Numbered from the stretch's first letter, positions 19,758-32,933 are shown. The stretch is 64,000 nt of DNA from Micromonospora sp. WMMD980 (GCF_029626035.1 NZ_JARUBE010000003.1:4960001-5024000); one strand, 5' to 3'. A program made the numbers and translations. Notes: generated by a model from the sequence alone, not told the origin.

Positions 19758-21682
19758 GCCAGCCACCCCGCCTGCACCGCCAGGAACGCGGCCACCACGA
19801 GCAGCGCGCCGGTCAGGATCGAGGTCGCGTACGACCGCACGAAGCCGGTCTGCAGCCGCCGGAGCCGGCCCGAGCCCCCGCCCACCGCGGCGGCGAGGCC
19901 GTTGACCAGCCCGTCGACGCCCCGGTTGTCGAGGAAGACCAGCGCCCGGGTGAGGAAGACGCCCGGCTTCTCGAAGACCGCCTCGTTGAAGGCGTCCGTG
20001 TAGAGGTTGCGCCGGGCGGCGGTGACCACGACACCCGCCGGCTGCGGCTCGGTCGCCGTGCCGGTGCGGAACAGGAACCAGGCCAGCCCGGCGCCGAGCA
20101 CGGTGATCAGGATGGAGAGGATGGTGATCACGGTGTGCGAGAGCACGCCGTGCGCCTCGCCACCGGCCTCCTCGCCGAGCACCGGGGTCAGCCACGACAC
20201 CACACCGTCGTTCAGCGTCATCAGACCGCCGGCCACCACCGAGCCGGCGGCGAGCAGGATCAGCGGGATCGTCATGAGCTTCGGCGACTCGTGCGGGTGC
20301 TCGATGTCCTCGGTCCACCGCTTCGGGCCGTGGAAGGTGAGCACGAAGAGCCGGGTCATGTAGAACGCGGTGAGCCCGGCGCCGAGCAGCGCCGCGCCGC
20401 CGAAGAGCCAGGCGGTCCAGCCCTCCCGCTCGAACGCCGAGGCGATGATCGGCTCCTTGGAGAAGTAGCCGGAGAGCGGCGGGATGCCGATGATGGCCAG
20501 CCAGCCCATCATGAAGGTGAGCCAAGTGATCTTCATGTACTTCGACAGCCCACCGAAGCGGCGGATGTCCACCTGGTCGTTCATGCCGTGCATGACCGAG
20601 CCGGCGCCGAGGAACATGTTGGCCTTGAAGAAGCCGTGCGCCAGCAGGTGGATGATGGCCAGCGCGTACGCGCCGCCACCCAGGCCGACGCCGAGGAACA
20701 TGTAGCCGATCTGGCTGACCGTGGACCAGGCCAGCACCCGCTTGATGTCGTCCTTCGCGGCGCCGATGACGCAGCCCAGCAGCAGCGTGAGCGCGCCGAC
20801 GCTGACCACCACGAGCTGGAGCGTCTCGTTCGCCGAGAAGATCGGGTTGGAGCGGGCGATCAGGTAGACGCCCGCGGTGACCATGGTGGCCGCGTGGATG
20901 AGCGCGGAGACCGGGGTCGGGCCCTCCATCGCGTCCGGCAGCCACGCCTGGAGCGGGAACTGGCCGGACTTGCCGGCGGCGCCCAGGAGCAGCAGCAGGC
21001 CGAGCACCAGCACCGTGGTCGAGGTCAGCGAGCCGACCCCGTTGAACACCTCGTCGTACTGCGTGGTGCCGAGCTGGGCGAAGAGGACGAAGATGCCGAT
21101 GGCCAGGCCGGCGTCGCCGACCCGGTTCATCAGGAACGCCTTCTTGCCGGCGGTGGCCGCGCTCGGCCGGCCGTACCAGAAGGAGATCAGCAGGTACGAC
21201 GCCAGACCGACGCCCTCCCAGCCGAAGTAGAGCATCACGTAGTTGTTGCCGAGCACCAGCAACAGCATCGCGGCGACGAAAAGGTTGAAGTACCCGAAGA
21301 ACCGTCGCCGGCCCTCGTCGTGCGCCATGTACTCCACGGCGTAGAGGTGGATCAGGAAGCCCACCCCAGTGATCAGCAGGACGAACACCGCGGCCAGCGG
21401 GTCGAAGAGCAGACCGAAGTCCACCTTCAGGTCGCCGACCGTGATGAACTGCCAGAGGCTCGACTGGACCTGCTTGTTCTCCAGGCCACGAAGCTGGAAG
21501 AAGTAGGTCAGCCCGAGCACGAACGCGGCGCCGATGGCCGCCACGCCCAGCCAGTGGCCCCAGCGGTCCGCCCGCCTGCCGAGCAGCAGCAGGACCGCCG
21601 CGCTGACCAGCGGGATCGCCACCAGCAGCCAGACGCTGCCCAGCAGGCCATCCGCAGTAGCGAATTCCACAGTCTGTTCCAC
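19754..21682 (-). CDS. nuoL: NADH-quinone oxidoreductase subunit L
   Basis: 642 residues; the largest antiporter-like subunit, with about 16 membrane segments. The N-terminal NuoL signature ('LLFDPLAAVFVLLITGVGFLIHLYAVEYM'), 'FLMNRVGDAGLAIGIF', 'FPLQAWLPDAMEGPTPVSALIHAATMVTAGVYLIAR' and 'KRVLAWSTVSQIGYMFLG' are present, and the C-terminal part fits the long lateral helix region. It starts with a GTG 10 nt after the nuoK stop. Confidence 0.96.
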   Translation of the reverse strand: MEQTVEFATADGLLGSVWLLVAIPLVSAAVLLLLGRRADRWGHWLGVAAIGAAFVLGLTYFFQLRGLENKQVQSSLWQFITVGDLKVDFGLLFDPLAAVFVLLITGVGFLIHLYAVEYMAHDEGRRRFFGYFNLFVAAMLLLVLGNNYVMLYFGWEGVGLASYLLISFWYGRPSAATAGKKAFLMNRVGDAGLAIGIFVLFAQLGTTQYDEVFNGVGSLTSTTVLVLGLLLLLGAAGKSGQFPLQAWLPDAMEGPTPVSALIHAATMVTAGVYLIARSNPIFSANETLQLVVVSVGALTLLLGCVIGAAKDDIKRVLAWSTVSQIGYMFLGVGLGGGAYALAIIHLLAHGFFKANMFLGAGSVMHGMNDQVDIRRFGGLSKYMKITWLTFMMGWLAIIGIPPLSGYFSKEPIIASAFEREGWTAWLFGGAALLGAGLTAFYMTRLFVLTFHGPKRWTEDIEHPHESPKLMTIPLILLAAGSVVAGGLMTLNDGVVSWLTPVLGEEAGGEAHGVLSHTVITILSILITVLGAGLAWFLFRTGTATEPQPAGVVVTAARRNLYTDAFNEAVFEKPGVFLTRALVFLDNRGVDGLVNGLAAAVGGGSGRLRRLQTGFVRSYATSILTGALLVVAAFLAVQAGWLA

Positions 21683-21692
21683 CGCAGACCCC

Positions 21693-21992
21693 TCAGTACT
21701 TCAGCAGGTTGGCGTCGTCGACGCTGGCCGAGCGCCGGGTCCGGAAGATCGCCATGATGATCGCGAGCCCGACCACGACCTCGGCCGCCGCCACCACCAT
21801 CACGAAGAACGCCATGATCTGGCCGTTCAGGTCGCCGTTGATCCGGCTGAACGTGACCAGGGTCAGGTTGGCCGCGTTGAGCATCAGCTCGACGCACATG
21901 AACAGCACGATCGCGTTGCGCCGGACCAGCACGCCGACGGCGCCGATGGTGAACAGCACCGCCGCGAGGATCAGGTAGTAGTCCGGCGTCAC
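21693..21992 (-). CDS. nuoK: NADH-quinone oxidoreductase subunit K
   Basis: 99 residues and three membrane segments, the normal size. Conserved Glu residues lie in helix 2 ('[13 protein letters not shown]') and helix 3 ('[12 protein letters not shown]'), part of the complex I proton path. The GTG start overlaps the stop of the upstream 20-codon bridging micro-ORF (CAGTGACG). Confidence 0.95.
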   Translation of the reverse strand: MTPDYYLILAAVLFTIGAVGVLVRRNAIVLFMCVELMLNAANLTLVTFSRINGDLNGQIMAFFVMVVAAAEVVVGLAIIMAIFRTRRSASVDDANLLKY

Positions 21993-22051
21993 TGTGCTGT
22001 CCTTTCGTTCGCGACTGCGGGGCTCCGCTTCGCTGCACTCCTCGCGCTCAC
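21989..22051 (-). CDS. Bridging micro-ORF between nuoJ and nuoK (repeat-derived)
   Basis: Twenty codons ([16 protein letters not shown]...) starting with a GTG that overlaps nuoJ's stop (GTGA) and ending with a TGA that overlaps nuoK's GTG. The first 15 nt (GTGAGCGCGAGGAGT) and an inner GAGCCCCGCAGTCGC are identical to the element between btuC and btuD. The sequence GAAAGGACA near its end would be nuoK's Shine-Dalgarno. It is probably a dispersed repeat that keeps translation continuous. Confidence 0.55.
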   Translation of the reverse strand: MSARSAAKRSPAVANERTAQ

Positions 22052-22818
22052 CGATCCGTACCCTTCAGTGCGGTCTCCTCGGAGGTCAGCTCGCGCACCG
22101 GCATGATCTCCGAGATGCCGCGGTCGGTCAGCCGGCCGTCCGGCAGGCGGGCCGGCGTGGCCACGGAGGAGGAGGTGGCGAAGACGCCCGGGCCCGGCTT
22201 CGGGCCGGGGTAGTTGCCGGGACGGAACCGCGCCTTCATGGTGGCGACCTGGTTCATCCGGTCCTCCTTGCGCCGCTCCACGTGCGCCAGCACCATCGCG
22301 CCCACCGCGGCGGTGATCAGCAGCGCCGAGGTCAGCTCGAAGGCGAAGACGTACTTGGTGAAGAGCAGCCGGGCGATGCCCTGCACGTTGCCCTCGGCGT
22401 TCGCCTGCTCCAGCCCAGCCGCCCGCACGCCGTCGAGCGCCCGGTAGAGGCCGGTGCCGACCAGGCCGGCGAAGCCGAGCCCGAGCACCACGGCGGCGAC
22501 CCGCTGGCCGCGCAGCGTCTCGATCAGCGAGTCGGACGCGTCCCGGCCGACGAGCATCAGCACGAACAGGAAGAGCATCATGATCGCGCCGGTGTAGACG
22601 ATGATCTGCACCATGCCGATGAACGGCCCGGCCTGTAGCACGTAGAACACGCCCAGACAGAGCATGGTCAGCACCAGCCAGAGCGCGGAGTGCACCGCGT
22701 TGCGGGCCCACACCATGCCGAGCGCCCCGATCAGGGCCAGCGGGGCGAGGATCCAGAAGGTGACCTCCTCACCCCCGGACACGTCGCCCGCCGCGGCGAG
22801 CACAGTCTGCGTGGTCAT
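22048..22818 (-). CDS. nuoJ: NADH-quinone oxidoreductase subunit J
   Basis: 256 residues. Five membrane segments occupy the first ~175 residues, with '[31 protein letters not shown]' containing the conserved pi-bulge helix 3. A hydrophilic C-terminal extension of about 70 residues is typical of actinobacterial NuoJ. It starts with an ATGA overlap on nuoI. Its stop codon lies inside a repeat element (TGAGCG), so the C-terminus may have been set by that insertion. Confidence 0.93.
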   Translation of the reverse strand: MTTQTVLAAAGDVSGGEEVTFWILAPLALIGALGMVWARNAVHSALWLVLTMLCLGVFYVLQAGPFIGMVQIIVYTGAIMMLFLFVLMLVGRDASDSLIETLRGQRVAAVVLGLGFAGLVGTGLYRALDGVRAAGLEQANAEGNVQGIARLLFTKYVFAFELTSALLITAAVGAMVLAHVERRKEDRMNQVATMKARFRPGNYPGPKPGPGVFATSSSVATPARLPDGRLTDRGISEIMPVRELTSEETALKGTDR

Positions 22819-23453
22819 ACCCCTGCTCCCTTGCCCGCCTCGGACCGCTGCGCGGCCTGCTCGGCGCCGGGGAAGGTCACCCCGGGGTGCTCCTCCACCG
22901 GGTACCGGCCGCCCGCCGGCGATTGCTCGGCGCCGGCCGAGGTGCCCGGGTTGGTCAGCGCGCCGACGTAGTAGTCCTTCTCGCTGTCGCCCAGCCGCAT
23001 CGGGTGCGGTGGCTGCTCCATGCCTTCGAGCAGCGGCGCGAGCAACTGCTCCTTCGTGAAGATCAGGTCCTGCCGGTTGTCCCGGGCCAGCTCGTACTCG
23101 TTGCTCATGGTGAGCGAACGGGTCGGGCAGGCCTCGATGCAGAGCCCGCAGAAGATGCACCGGGCGTAGTTGATCTGGTAGTTGCTGGCGTACCGCTCAC
23201 CCGGGGAGAAGCGCTGCTCCTCGGTGTTGTCGCCACCCTCGACGAAGATCGCGTCGGCCGGGCAGGCCCAGGCACACAGCTCGCAGCCGATGCACTTCTC
23301 CAGCCCGTCCGGGTGCCGGTTGAGGATGTGCCGCCCGTGGTAGCGCGGCGCCGACACCGGCGGCTTGAACGGGTAGTCGGTGGTGACGACCTTCTTGAAC
23401 ATGTGCGAGAAGGTGACCCCGAAGCCCTTGAACGTTCCGGTGATCGCGCCCAC
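22815..23453 (-). CDS. nuoI: NADH-quinone oxidoreductase subunit I
   Basis: 212 residues with two 4Fe-4S ferredoxin motifs, '[12 protein letters not shown]' and '[12 protein letters not shown]', that bind clusters N6a and N6b on the path to the quinone. The C-terminal ~60 residues are a Pro/Gly/Glu-rich tail without cluster ligands. The start is GTG at 23453, one base after the nuoH stop. Confidence 0.95.
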   Translation of the reverse strand: MGAITGTFKGFGVTFSHMFKKVVTTDYPFKPPVSAPRYHGRHILNRHPDGLEKCIGCELCAWACPADAIFVEGGDNTEEQRFSPGERYASNYQINYARCIFCGLCIEACPTRSLTMSNEYELARDNRQDLIFTKEQLLAPLLEGMEQPPHPMRLGDSEKDYYVGALTNPGTSAGAEQSPAGGRYPVEEHPGVTFPGAEQAAQRSEAGKGAGV

Positions 23454-23454
23454 G

Positions 23455-24810
23455 TCACACCTCCCTGGATTCGGAACCGGCGACGACGTTCGCCGGCTCC
23501 CGCTCGGCGACCACGCGCCTGGTACGCGGGCTCGGCGGAACCTGAAGATCCATCGGTGGCAGCGGGAAGCTGCCGTACGGCCGGCTGTCCGCCTGCTCCT
23601 GGGGCGACGACTTCGGCTGCTTCTTCCGGCTCGGCCAGAAGAGCGTGGCCAGCAGCAGCACGCCCGCGCCGATCGCGGTCACGAGCAGCCGGTCCTTGGT
23701 CTGCCAGTCCTCGATCGAGCGGAGCCCGGCGAGCACCAGGATCCAGACCAGGTTGATCGGCAGCAGCACCTTCCAGCCGAAGCGCATGAACTGGTCGTAG
23801 CGGAGCCGGGGCAGCGTGCCGCGGAGCCAGACGAACACGAAGACCAGCAGGATCACCTTGCCGAAGAACCACAGCATCGGCCACCAGCCGTCGTTGGCGC
23901 CCGACCAGAGCGTGATCGGCCAGGGTGCCCGCCAGCCACCGAGGAACAGCGTCGTGGTCACCGCGGACATGCTCACCATGGCCACGTACTCGGAGAGCAT
24001 GAAGAGCGCGAACTTCAGCGAGCTGTACTCCGTCATGAAGCCGGCGACCAGCTCCGACTCCGCCTCCGGCAGGTCGAACGGCGCCCGGTTGGTCTCACCG
24101 ACCATGGCGATGAAGAAGATGATGAAGCTGGGCAGCAGCAGGATCGCGTACCAGCCCGGGGTGGGCAGCTCGAACCCGCCGATGCTCAGCCGGGTGGCGT
24201 CGCCCTGCGCGGCGACGATCCCGCTCGTCGACATCGTGCCGGCGGTCATGAACACCGCCACGATGCTCAGCCCCATGGCGACCTCGTAGGAGATCATCTG
24301 GGCGCTGGAGCGCAGGCCGCCGAGCAGCGGGTAGGTCGAGCCGGAAGCCCAACCGCCGAGCACGATGCCGTAGACGCCCATCGAGGAGCAGGCCAGGATC
24401 ACCAGCACCGCCACCGGCACGTCGGTCACCTGGAGCGGCGTCCAGTGGCCGAAGATGCTCACGCTCGGGCCGAACGGGATCACCGACAGCGCGGTGACCG
24501 CGGAGATCACCGAGATGGTCGGCGCGAAGAAGAAGACCACCTTGTCGGCGGCGCGCGGGAGGATGTCCTCCTTGAACGCCATCTTCAGGCCGTCGGCGAG
24601 CGTCTGGAGCAGACCGAACGGGCCTACCTGGTTCGGGCCGGGCCGGACCGCCATCCGGCCGACCACCCGCCGCTCGAACCAGACGCCGAGCAGCGTGGCC
24701 AGCAGGCCGAACGCGAAGGCGAAGACGATCTTCCCGAGGACCAGCCACCACGGGTCCTTGCCGAAGTCGGCGAGCGTCGGGTCCTGCGCCGCGAGGATGA
24801 CGGCGTTCAC
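23455..24810 (-). CDS. nuoH: NADH-quinone oxidoreductase subunit H
   Basis: 451 residues with about nine membrane segments; forms the quinone chamber. Motifs seen: '[21 protein letters not shown]', '[26 protein letters not shown]' and '[22 protein letters not shown]'. A cytoplasmic tail of roughly 60 residues after the last helix is longer than in E. coli and usual in actinobacteria. The GTG overlaps the nuoG stop (GTGA). Confidence 0.95.
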   Translation of the reverse strand: MNAVILAAQDPTLADFGKDPWWLVLGKIVFAFAFGLLATLLGVWFERRVVGRMAVRPGPNQVGPFGLLQTLADGLKMAFKEDILPRAADKVVFFFAPTISVISAVTALSVIPFGPSVSIFGHWTPLQVTDVPVAVLVILACSSMGVYGIVLGGWASGSTYPLLGGLRSSAQMISYEVAMGLSIVAVFMTAGTMSTSGIVAAQGDATRLSIGGFELPTPGWYAILLLPSFIIFFIAMVGETNRAPFDLPEAESELVAGFMTEYSSLKFALFMLSEYVAMVSMSAVTTTLFLGGWRAPWPITLWSGANDGWWPMLWFFGKVILLVFVFVWLRGTLPRLRYDQFMRFGWKVLLPINLVWILVLAGLRSIEDWQTKDRLLVTAIGAGVLLLATLFWPSRKKQPKSSPQEQADSRPYGSFPLPPMDLQVPPSPRTRRVVAEREPANVVAGSESREV

Positions 24811-27289
24811 TGGGATACACCCCCGGTGTTGAGGAGCGGACCCGGGCGCGCCGCGGCGTCCGCGGCGACGGGCGCCGCGGTCACCGTGACCACATGACCG
24901 GACGTCGCGCCGAGGCTGCGTCGCACGGTCGAGCCGGGTGAGTTGGTCGGCAGCCAGACGACGCCGTCCGGCATCTCGCTGATCGCCGCCGGCAGCGTGA
25001 CCGCGCCGCGGTCGGTGCCGACCGTGACCGGGTCGCCGTCGGCCACGCCGAGCGCCTCGGCGGTGCCCTTGCCCAGCCGGACGACCGGCGGGCGGGCGGT
25101 GCCGGCGAGGTGCTCGTCGCCGTCGGTCAGGCTGCCCAGGTCGACGAGTTGGTGCCAGGTCGACAGCACCGCCTCGCCCGGGCCGGGCTGCGGCACGGCG
25201 GCCGGCTCGACCGAGGGCGCGGACGGCCGGGACGTCCGGGTCGGCGGCAGCGCGCCCAGCTCGCGACGCACGCTCGCCACGTCACCGGCGCCGAGCCGCA
25301 CGTCGAGCTGCGCGGCGATCGCGTCGAGCACCCGGCCGTCGGTCATCGCGCCGGTGTCCAGCACCCGCTCGAAGGTGCGCAGCCGGCCCTCCCAGTCGAG
25401 GAAGCTGCCGGCCTTCTCGACCACCGGGGCGACCGGGAAGACCACGTCGGCCCGGCGGGCCACCGCACTCATCCGCAGCTCCAGGCTGACCAGGAACGGC
25501 ACCGCGTCCAGGGCCGCCTCGGCCCGGCGCGGGTCGGCCAGGTCGGCCGGGTCGACGCCGGCCACCACCAGCGCGCCGAGCGCGCCGTCGGCAGCCGCGG
25601 CGAGGATGCCGTCGGTGTCGCGACCGGCCTGGCTCGGGATCACCCCGGCCGGCAGGTCCCACGCCTCGCCCAGCTCCGCGCGGGCGGCCGGCTCGGTGAC
25701 CACCCGGCCGCCGGGGAGCAGGTTGGGCAGGCAGCCCGCGTCGACCGCGCCGCGGTCGCCCGCGCGTCGCGGCACCCAGGCCAGCCGGGAGCCGGTGCGC
25801 CGGGACACGTCCGCCGCGGCGGAGAGGCCACCGGGCACCGCGCCCAGCCGCTCGCCGACGATCAGGATCGCGCCGGGCTGCCCCAGCGCCTCGGCCACGG
25901 TGGCGTGCTCGGCCAGCACGCTCGCCTCCTCGCCCGGCACCACCCGGGCCAGCTTGGCCCCGAGCTTCTCCAGGCCACGGGTGGCGAACGGCGCGATCGC
26001 GTACACCGTGAGCTTCTTCTTCAGGTACGCCTTGCGCAGCCGCAGGAAGAGGATCGGGCACTCCTCCTCCGGCTCCAGGCCGACCAGCACCACGGCGGGC
26101 GCGTTCTCCACGTCCGCGTAGGTCACGTCGGTGACCCCGGCGACGTTGCTGGCCAGGAAGTCGGCCTCCTCGCGGGAGACCGGGCGGGCCCGGAAGTCGA
26201 TGTCGTTGGTGTGCAGCGCGACCCGGGCGAACTTCGCGTACGCGTAGGCGTCCTCGACGGTGACCCGGCCACCGGTCAGCACGCCCACGCCGGTCCCGCC
26301 GTCGCGGGCCGCGCGCAGCCCCTCGGCGGCCCGGGTGAACGCCTCGCTCCAGGACGCCTCGCGCAGCTCACCGGTCTTCTCGTCGCGCACCAGCGGGGTG
26401 GTGAGCCGGTCGAACGCACGGGTGTACTGGAAGCCCCAGCGACCCTTGTCGCAGTTCCACTCCTCGTTCACCGCCGGGTCGTCGCCGGCCAGCCGGCGCA
26501 GCACCTTGCCCCGCCGCCAGTCGGTGCGCTGCGCGCAACCGGCCGAGCAGTGCTCGCAGACGCTGGGCGAGGAGACCAGGTCGAACGGGCGGGAGCGGAA
26601 GCGGTACTGGGAGCCGGTCAGCGCGCCGACCGGGCAGATCTGCACGGTGTTGCCGGAGAAGTAGGAGTTGAAGGGCACGTCGCCCTCGTCGCCCTCTTCG
26701 CCGTACGCGTCGTCCCGGTAGATGTTGATCTCCTCGTGCGAGGAGCGTCCCATCAGGTCGATGAACTTGTCGCCGGCGATCTCCTCGGAGAACCGGGTGC
26801 ACCGCTGGCAGAGCACGCACCGCTCGCGGTCGAGCAGCACCTGGGTGCTGATCGGCAGCGGCTTCGGGTACTCCCGCTTGTGCTCGTGGAACCGGGAGTC
26901 GGTGCGGCCGGTGGACATCGCCTGGTTCTGCAGCGGGCACTCGCCGCCCTTGTCGCACATCGGGCAGTCCAGCGGGTGGTTGAGGAGCAACAGCTCCATC
27001 ACCCCCTCCTGGGCCTTCTTGGCGACCGGCGAGGTGAGCTGGGTGCGCACCACCATGCCGTCGGCGACGGTCTGGGTGCAGGAGGCGACCGGCTTGCGCT
27101 GGCCCTCCACCTCCACCAGGCACTGCCGGCAGGCGCCGGCCGGAGCCAGCAGTGGGTGGTCGCAGAAGCGCGGGATCTCGGTGCCCATCTGCTCGGCCAC
27201 CCGGATCAGCAGCGTCCCCTTGGGCGCGGTGACCTCGACGCCGTCGATGGTCAGCGTGACGGTCTCGGTCTGCTTGGCTACGTCGGTCA

Positions 27290-27290
<1 letters not shown>
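24807..27290 (-). CDS. nuoG: NADH-quinone oxidoreductase subunit G
   Basis: 827 residues. The N-terminal 2Fe-2S domain ('[19 protein letters not shown]' ... 'ASC'), the His-Cys3 cluster region ('[13 protein letters not shown]'), the 4Fe-4S site ('[13 protein letters not shown]') and the N7-type Cys set ('CEHCSAGC') precede a molybdopterin-oxidoreductase-like domain. The start overlaps the nuoF stop by one base (TGATG). Confidence 0.95.
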
Positions 27291-28602
<1,312 letters not shown>

Positions 28603-28606
<4 letters not shown>

Positions 28607-29778
28607 TTGCGGACCCCCGTTCCGTTCGCGTCCGCCGGGTCGGCGCCGTCGGCGTCCGTACCGGCCTCGGCGTCCTTGAGGTTGCGCTCCTGCGCGCCGG
28701 CCGCGTCGCCGGCGGGCTTGCCGTCGCCGGCCGGCGGGTTGGCCGCCGCGCCGGCCGCCTCGGCCGCCCGCGCGTCGCGGGGCGCCGGGGCCGGGCCGTC
28801 GGTCGGGACCTTCGTGCCCGGCGCGTCCGCCACCGCGGTCCGCGCGTCCGGCTGCCGGGTCTCGGCGGTACGCACCTGCGGCGACTTGTCGTCCGGCGCC
28901 GTCACGTCCGGCGCGGTGCTGCCGCTCGCCGCCGCGGGCGTCGCCGGCTCGGCCGCGCCCGCGTTCCCGGCGGTGTCGGCCTTGGCCGGAGTGCCCGTGG
29001 CGTCGGCCTTCGCCGGCTCGGGCGCCTTCTCCGGTGTCGGGGCGGGCTTCTCGGCCTCGGCCTTCGCCTCGGCGGCGGCCCGGTCGGCCTCGGCCTTGCT
29101 GCGGATCGGCGTCTTCGGGTCGTAGCCCGGCACCGAGATGCCGTGCTGCTCGGCCAGGCGCAGGCCGCGCAGGCTCGGCTCGCCCGGCCCGCCGTCGGCC
29201 ACCGCACCGTCCCGCTCGTCGGCGAAACCGGCGAGCTGGACCGCCATCTCCTTCAGGGTGCAGAGCCGGGCGCCCCGGGTCGGCATCGGCCGGCCGCCGG
29301 CCTGCAACTCCTGCACCACGCCGAGCGCGCCCTGCGGCTCGACGTTGTCGAAGAAGTCGTAGTTGACGGTCATCACCGGGCCGTAGTCGCACGCCGCCAG
29401 GCACTCGGCGTGCTCCAGGGTGATCTTCCCGTCGGCGGTGGTCTCCTCGTGCCCGACGCCCAGGTGCTCGGCGAGCGTGTCGTAGACCACCTGCCCGCCC
29501 AGCACGTCGCACATGGTGTTGGTGCAGACGCTGACCAGGTAGTCACCGGTCGGCTTGCGCTTGTACATGGTGTAGAAGGTGGCGACGGCGCCGACCTGGG
29601 CCTTGTTCAGCCCGAGCACCTCGGCGCAGAACTCGACGCCGGCCGGGGAGACGTAACCCTCCTCGGACTGGACCAGGTGCAGCAGCGGCAGCAGGGCCGA
29701 GCGGGACCGGTCCGCCGGGTAGCGGGCGATGATCTCCCGCGCCCGCAGCCGGGTCTCTTCGGTGAAAATCGTCGTCAT
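28603..29778 (-). CDS. nuoE: NADH-quinone oxidoreductase subunit E with long low-complexity tail
   Basis: 391 residues. The thioredoxin-like 2Fe-2S (N1a) domain is in the first ~180 residues, with ligand Cys in 'VCTNTMCDV' and '[11 protein letters not shown]'. Residues from about 225 onward are rich in Ala, Pro, Lys, Glu, Asp and Thr without a fold signature. Usual NuoE proteins are 160-250 residues long, so the extension roughly doubles the protein. It ends at the nuoF start (GTGA). Confidence 0.93.
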
Positions 29779-31100
29779 CGGTCACAACCACCCATCACGG
29801 GGTCCAGCGAAGCGCCGCCGGCGATCACGTCGGCGATCAGGCCGCCCTCGGCCATCGCCGGGAGGGCCTGGAGGTTGACGAAGCTCGGCTCCCGGTAGTG
29901 CACCCGGTAGGGCCGGGTGCCACCGTCGGACACCGCGTGCACGCCCAGCTCGCCGCGGGGCGACTCGATGCCGACGTACACCTGGCCCGGCGGGACCCGG
30001 AAGCCCTCGGTGACGAGCTTGAAGTGGTGGATCAGCGACTCCATCGACTGACCCATGATCTTGGCGACGTGCTCCAGCGAGTTGCCCATGCCGTCCACGC
30101 CGATGGCGAGCTGCGCCGGCCAGGCGATCTTCTTGTCGGAGACCATCACCGGGCCCGGCTTCAACCGGTCGAGCGCCTGCTCGACCAGCTTCAGCGACTC
30201 GCGGATCTCCGCCAGCCGGACCAGGTAGCGGCCCCACACGTCGCCGTCGGTGTGCGTCGGCACGTCGAACTCGTACGTCTCGTAGCCGCAGTAGGGCATG
30301 GTCTTGCGCAGGTCCCAGGCGAGCCCCGCCGACCGGAGCACCGGGCCGGTGATGCCGAGCGCCACGCAGGCGGTGGTGTCGAGCACCGCCACGTTCTGGG
30401 TGCGCTCGATCCAGATCGGCTGCCCGGAGAGCAGATTCTCGTACTCCTTGAGCTTCTTCGGCATCAGCACCAGGAAGTCGCGGATCTTGCGGATCGCGTC
30501 CTCCGGCACGTCCTGCGCCACCCCGCCCGGCCGCACGTACGCGTGGTTCATCCGCAGGCCGGTGATGGTCTCGAAGATGTCGAGGATGTACTCCCGCTCG
30601 CGGAAGCCGTACAACATCATGTTGATCGCGCCCAGCTCCATGCCGGTGGTGGCCAGCCAGACCAGGTGCGAGGAGATCCGGTTCAGCTCCATCATGAGCA
30701 CCCGGATGGTGGTGGCCCGCTCGGTGACGTCGTCGGTGACGCCGAGCAGCTTCTCCACCGCGAGCGCGTACGCCGTCTCGTTGAAGATCGGCGAGAGGTA
30801 GTCCATCCGGGTCACGAACGTCGAGCCCTGGACCCAGTTGCGGTATTCCAGGTTCTTCTCGATGCCGGTGTGCAGGTAGCCGACGACCGAACGGGCCTCG
30901 CGGACCGTCTCGCCCTCCAGCTCCAGGATCAGCCGGAGCACGCCGTGCGTGGACGGGTGCTGCGGGCCCATGTTGACGACGATCCGCTCGTCGTTGATCG
31001 GGTCGGTGCCGGAGACGACCTGGTCCCAGTCCCCACCGGTGACGGTGAAGACCTTGCCCTCGGTGGTCTCGCGCTCGGTCGCGTAGTTCGACGTCGTCAC
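29775..31100 (-). CDS. nuoD: NADH-quinone oxidoreductase subunit D
   Basis: 441 residues, the 49-kDa-type subunit that shapes the quinone pocket. Motifs: '[15 protein letters not shown]', '[14 protein letters not shown]', '[13 protein letters not shown]', '[14 protein letters not shown]' and the terminal 'DPVMGGCDR'. The GTG at 31100 overlaps the nuoC stop. Its own stop overlaps the nuoE start. Confidence 0.96.
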   Translation of the reverse strand: MTTSNYATERETTEGKVFTVTGGDWDQVVSGTDPINDERIVVNMGPQHPSTHGVLRLILELEGETVREARSVVGYLHTGIEKNLEYRNWVQGSTFVTRMDYLSPIFNETAYALAVEKLLGVTDDVTERATTIRVLMMELNRISSHLVWLATTGMELGAINMMLYGFREREYILDIFETITGLRMNHAYVRPGGVAQDVPEDAIRKIRDFLVLMPKKLKEYENLLSGQPIWIERTQNVAVLDTTACVALGITGPVLRSAGLAWDLRKTMPYCGYETYEFDVPTHTDGDVWGRYLVRLAEIRESLKLVEQALDRLKPGPVMVSDKKIAWPAQLAIGVDGMGNSLEHVAKIMGQSMESLIHHFKLVTEGFRVPPGQVYVGIESPRGELGVHAVSDGGTRPYRVHYREPSFVNLQALPAMAEGGLIADVIAGGASLDPVMGGCDR

Positions 31101-31834
31101 TGGTAGGACCTCCTCCGGTCCGGCGGGGGAATTTCCGCACCCTTGTACTCGACGGGGATACCGCCCAGCGGGTAGTCCTTGCGCTGCGGGTGCCCCTCCC
31201 AGTCGTCCGGCATGAGGATCCGGGTCAGGTTGGGGTGGCCGTCGAAGACGATGCCGAACATGTCGTACGTCTCCCGCTCCTGCCAGTCGGCGGTCGGGTA
31301 GACGGCGGTGACGCTCGGCAGGTGCGGGTCCTCGGCGGTGACCGCGGCCTCCAGCCGGACCAGCCGCCGGTAGGTCATCGAGGTGAGCTGGTAGACCACG
31401 TGCAGCCGACGCCCGTCGGCGCCCAGGTAGTCCACCCCGGACACCGAGGAGCACAGCTCGAAGCGCAGCGACATGTCGTCGCGCATCACCTGGCAGACCT
31501 CGGCGATGCGCTCGGGCCGCACGTGCAGGGTCAGCTCGCCCCGGTCGACCACGACCTTCTCGATCGCGTCGCCGAACTGCGGGTACGCCTCCTCCAGCGC
31601 GTCGCGCACCTCGTCGAAGTAGCTTCCGTAGGGCCGGGCGGCCTCCTCGATCGGTCGACGCGGGCGGACCAGGCCGCCGTAGCCGGAGACGTCGCCGCTG
31701 CCCTGGTTGCCGAACATGCCCCGGCCGGCCGGGCTGGCCGGCGGGTACTCGGCCGGCGCGGTGCCGCTGGCGCCGACCGGAGTGGTCGGCACCGGCACCC
31801 CGCCGTCGTCGTTCCTGTCGTTCGGCGAGGTCAT
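31097..31834 (-). CDS. nuoC: NADH-quinone oxidoreductase subunit C
   Basis: 245 residues: a ~70-residue Pro/Gly/Asp-rich N-terminal extension, then the 30-kDa subunit domain with '[21 protein letters not shown]' and the signature '[38 protein letters not shown]'. The ATG overlaps the nuoB stop (ATGA), so an upstream in-frame ATG at 31930 is unlikely to be used. Confidence 0.95.
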   Translation of the reverse strand: MTSPNDRNDDGGVPVPTTPVGASGTAPAEYPPASPAGRGMFGNQGSGDVSGYGGLVRPRRPIEEAARPYGSYFDEVRDALEEAYPQFGDAIEKVVVDRGELTLHVRPERIAEVCQVMRDDMSLRFELCSSVSGVDYLGADGRRLHVVYQLTSMTYRRLVRLEAAVTAEDPHLPSVTAVYPTADWQERETYDMFGIVFDGHPNLTRILMPDDWEGHPQRKDYPLGGIPVEYKGAEIPPPDRRRSYQ

Positions 31835-32508
31835 TTCGGGCCTCCCTGCGTCTGGAGGTGGTTCTGCGCCTTCATCCAGTTCTCGATCCGCAACTGCTCC
31901 TCGCGCCCCTCGCGGACGGCCTTCGTCCACTCGGCGCGCCGGGCCTTGTCGTTGCGGTACGACGACGGCATCGAGCCGTACGGCACGACGGGCACGTCAC
32001 CGCGCTCCTTGCGGGCCTCGAGCATCTTGCGGCCGTTCGGGCCCAGCGGCTCGTACATGATCTTCTCGCGCAGTTTGAGCACCGCGTCGATGAGCATCTC
32101 CGGCCGGGGCGGGCAACCGGGGAGGTACATGTCGACCGGGACGACGTGGTCGACGCCCTGCACGATGGCGTAGTTGTTGAACATGCCGCCGCTGCTGGCG
32201 CAGACGCCCATCGAGATGACCCAGCGGGGCTCGGCCATCTGGTCGTAGATCTGCCGCAGGACCGGGGCCATCTTCTGGCTGACCCGGCCGGCCACGATCA
32301 TCAGGTCCGCCTGCCGGGGCGAGGCGCGGAAGACCTCCATGCCCCACCGGCCCATGTCGTAGTGCGGGCCACCCGCGGCCATCATCTCGATGGCGCAGCA
32401 GGCCAGGCCGAACGTGGCGCCCCAGACGGACGACTTCCGCGACCAGTTGACCAGCTTCTCGACGCTGGTGAGCAGGACGCCGGAGGGAAGCTTCTCCTCG
32501 ATGCCCAT
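31831..32508 (-). CDS. nuoB: NADH-quinone oxidoreductase subunit B
   Basis: 225 residues, carrying the terminal 4Fe-4S cluster N2: adjacent Cys pair in '[10 protein letters not shown]', then Cys in '[12 protein letters not shown]' and 'LPGCPPRPE'. A ~45-residue charged tail is typical of actinobacteria. The ATG lies 11 nt after the nuoA stop, with an AGGAGG in the gap. Confidence 0.96.
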   Translation of the reverse strand: MGIEEKLPSGVLLTSVEKLVNWSRKSSVWGATFGLACCAIEMMAAGGPHYDMGRWGMEVFRASPRQADLMIVAGRVSQKMAPVLRQIYDQMAEPRWVISMGVCASSGGMFNNYAIVQGVDHVVPVDMYLPGCPPRPEMLIDAVLKLREKIMYEPLGPNGRKMLEARKERGDVPVVPYGSMPSSYRNDKARRAEWTKAVREGREEQLRIENWMKAQNHLQTQGGPK

Positions 32509-32519
32509 CTGCTACCTCC

Positions 32520-32885
32520 TCAGTCCCAGTCCAGGCCGCCGCGCCGCCAGACGTAGGCGTAGGCGACGAAGACCGCGACGATGAACATGACCATCTCCAC
32601 GAAGCCGAAGATCGGCAGGGCGTCGAAGGAGACCGCCCAGGGGTAGAGGAAGATGATCTCGATGTCGAAGACGATGAAGAGCATCGCCGTCAGGTAGAAC
32701 TTGATCGGGAACCGGCCGCCGCCGACCGGCTGCGGGCTCGGCTCGATGCCACACTCGTACGCCTCGAGCTTGGCCTTGTTCAGACGCCGGGGGCCGGCGA
32801 ATCGGGCGGCGGCCACGGAGAACAGCGCGAACCCCGCGGCGAGGGCGAACAGCCCGATGATGGGTGCATAAGGAGAGAGCGTCAT
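32520..32885 (-). CDS. nuoA: NADH-quinone oxidoreductase subunit A
   Basis: 121 residues, three membrane segments, first gene of the nuo operon. The conserved loop 'YECGIEPSPQPVGGGRFPIKFYLTAMLFIVFDIEIIFLYPWA' is present, with the Cys and acidic residues that line the quinone-site entrance. AGGGGAC lies upstream of the ATG. Confidence 0.96.
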   Translation of the reverse strand: MTLSPYAPIIGLFALAAGFALFSVAAARFAGPRRLNKAKLEAYECGIEPSPQPVGGGRFPIKFYLTAMLFIVFDIEIIFLYPWAVSFDALPIFGFVEMVMFIVAVFVAYAYVWRRGGLDWD

Positions 32886-32933
32886 CGTTGTCCCCTGCTC
32901 GTCCTTCCCTGACCTCGGTGGTTGGCCAAAATC

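Noticed and set aside
16541..21757. Very long plus-strand open frames opposite nuoL-nuoN
   Set aside because: They are antisense shadows of well-recognised membrane subunits, with His/Arg/Gln-rich translations.
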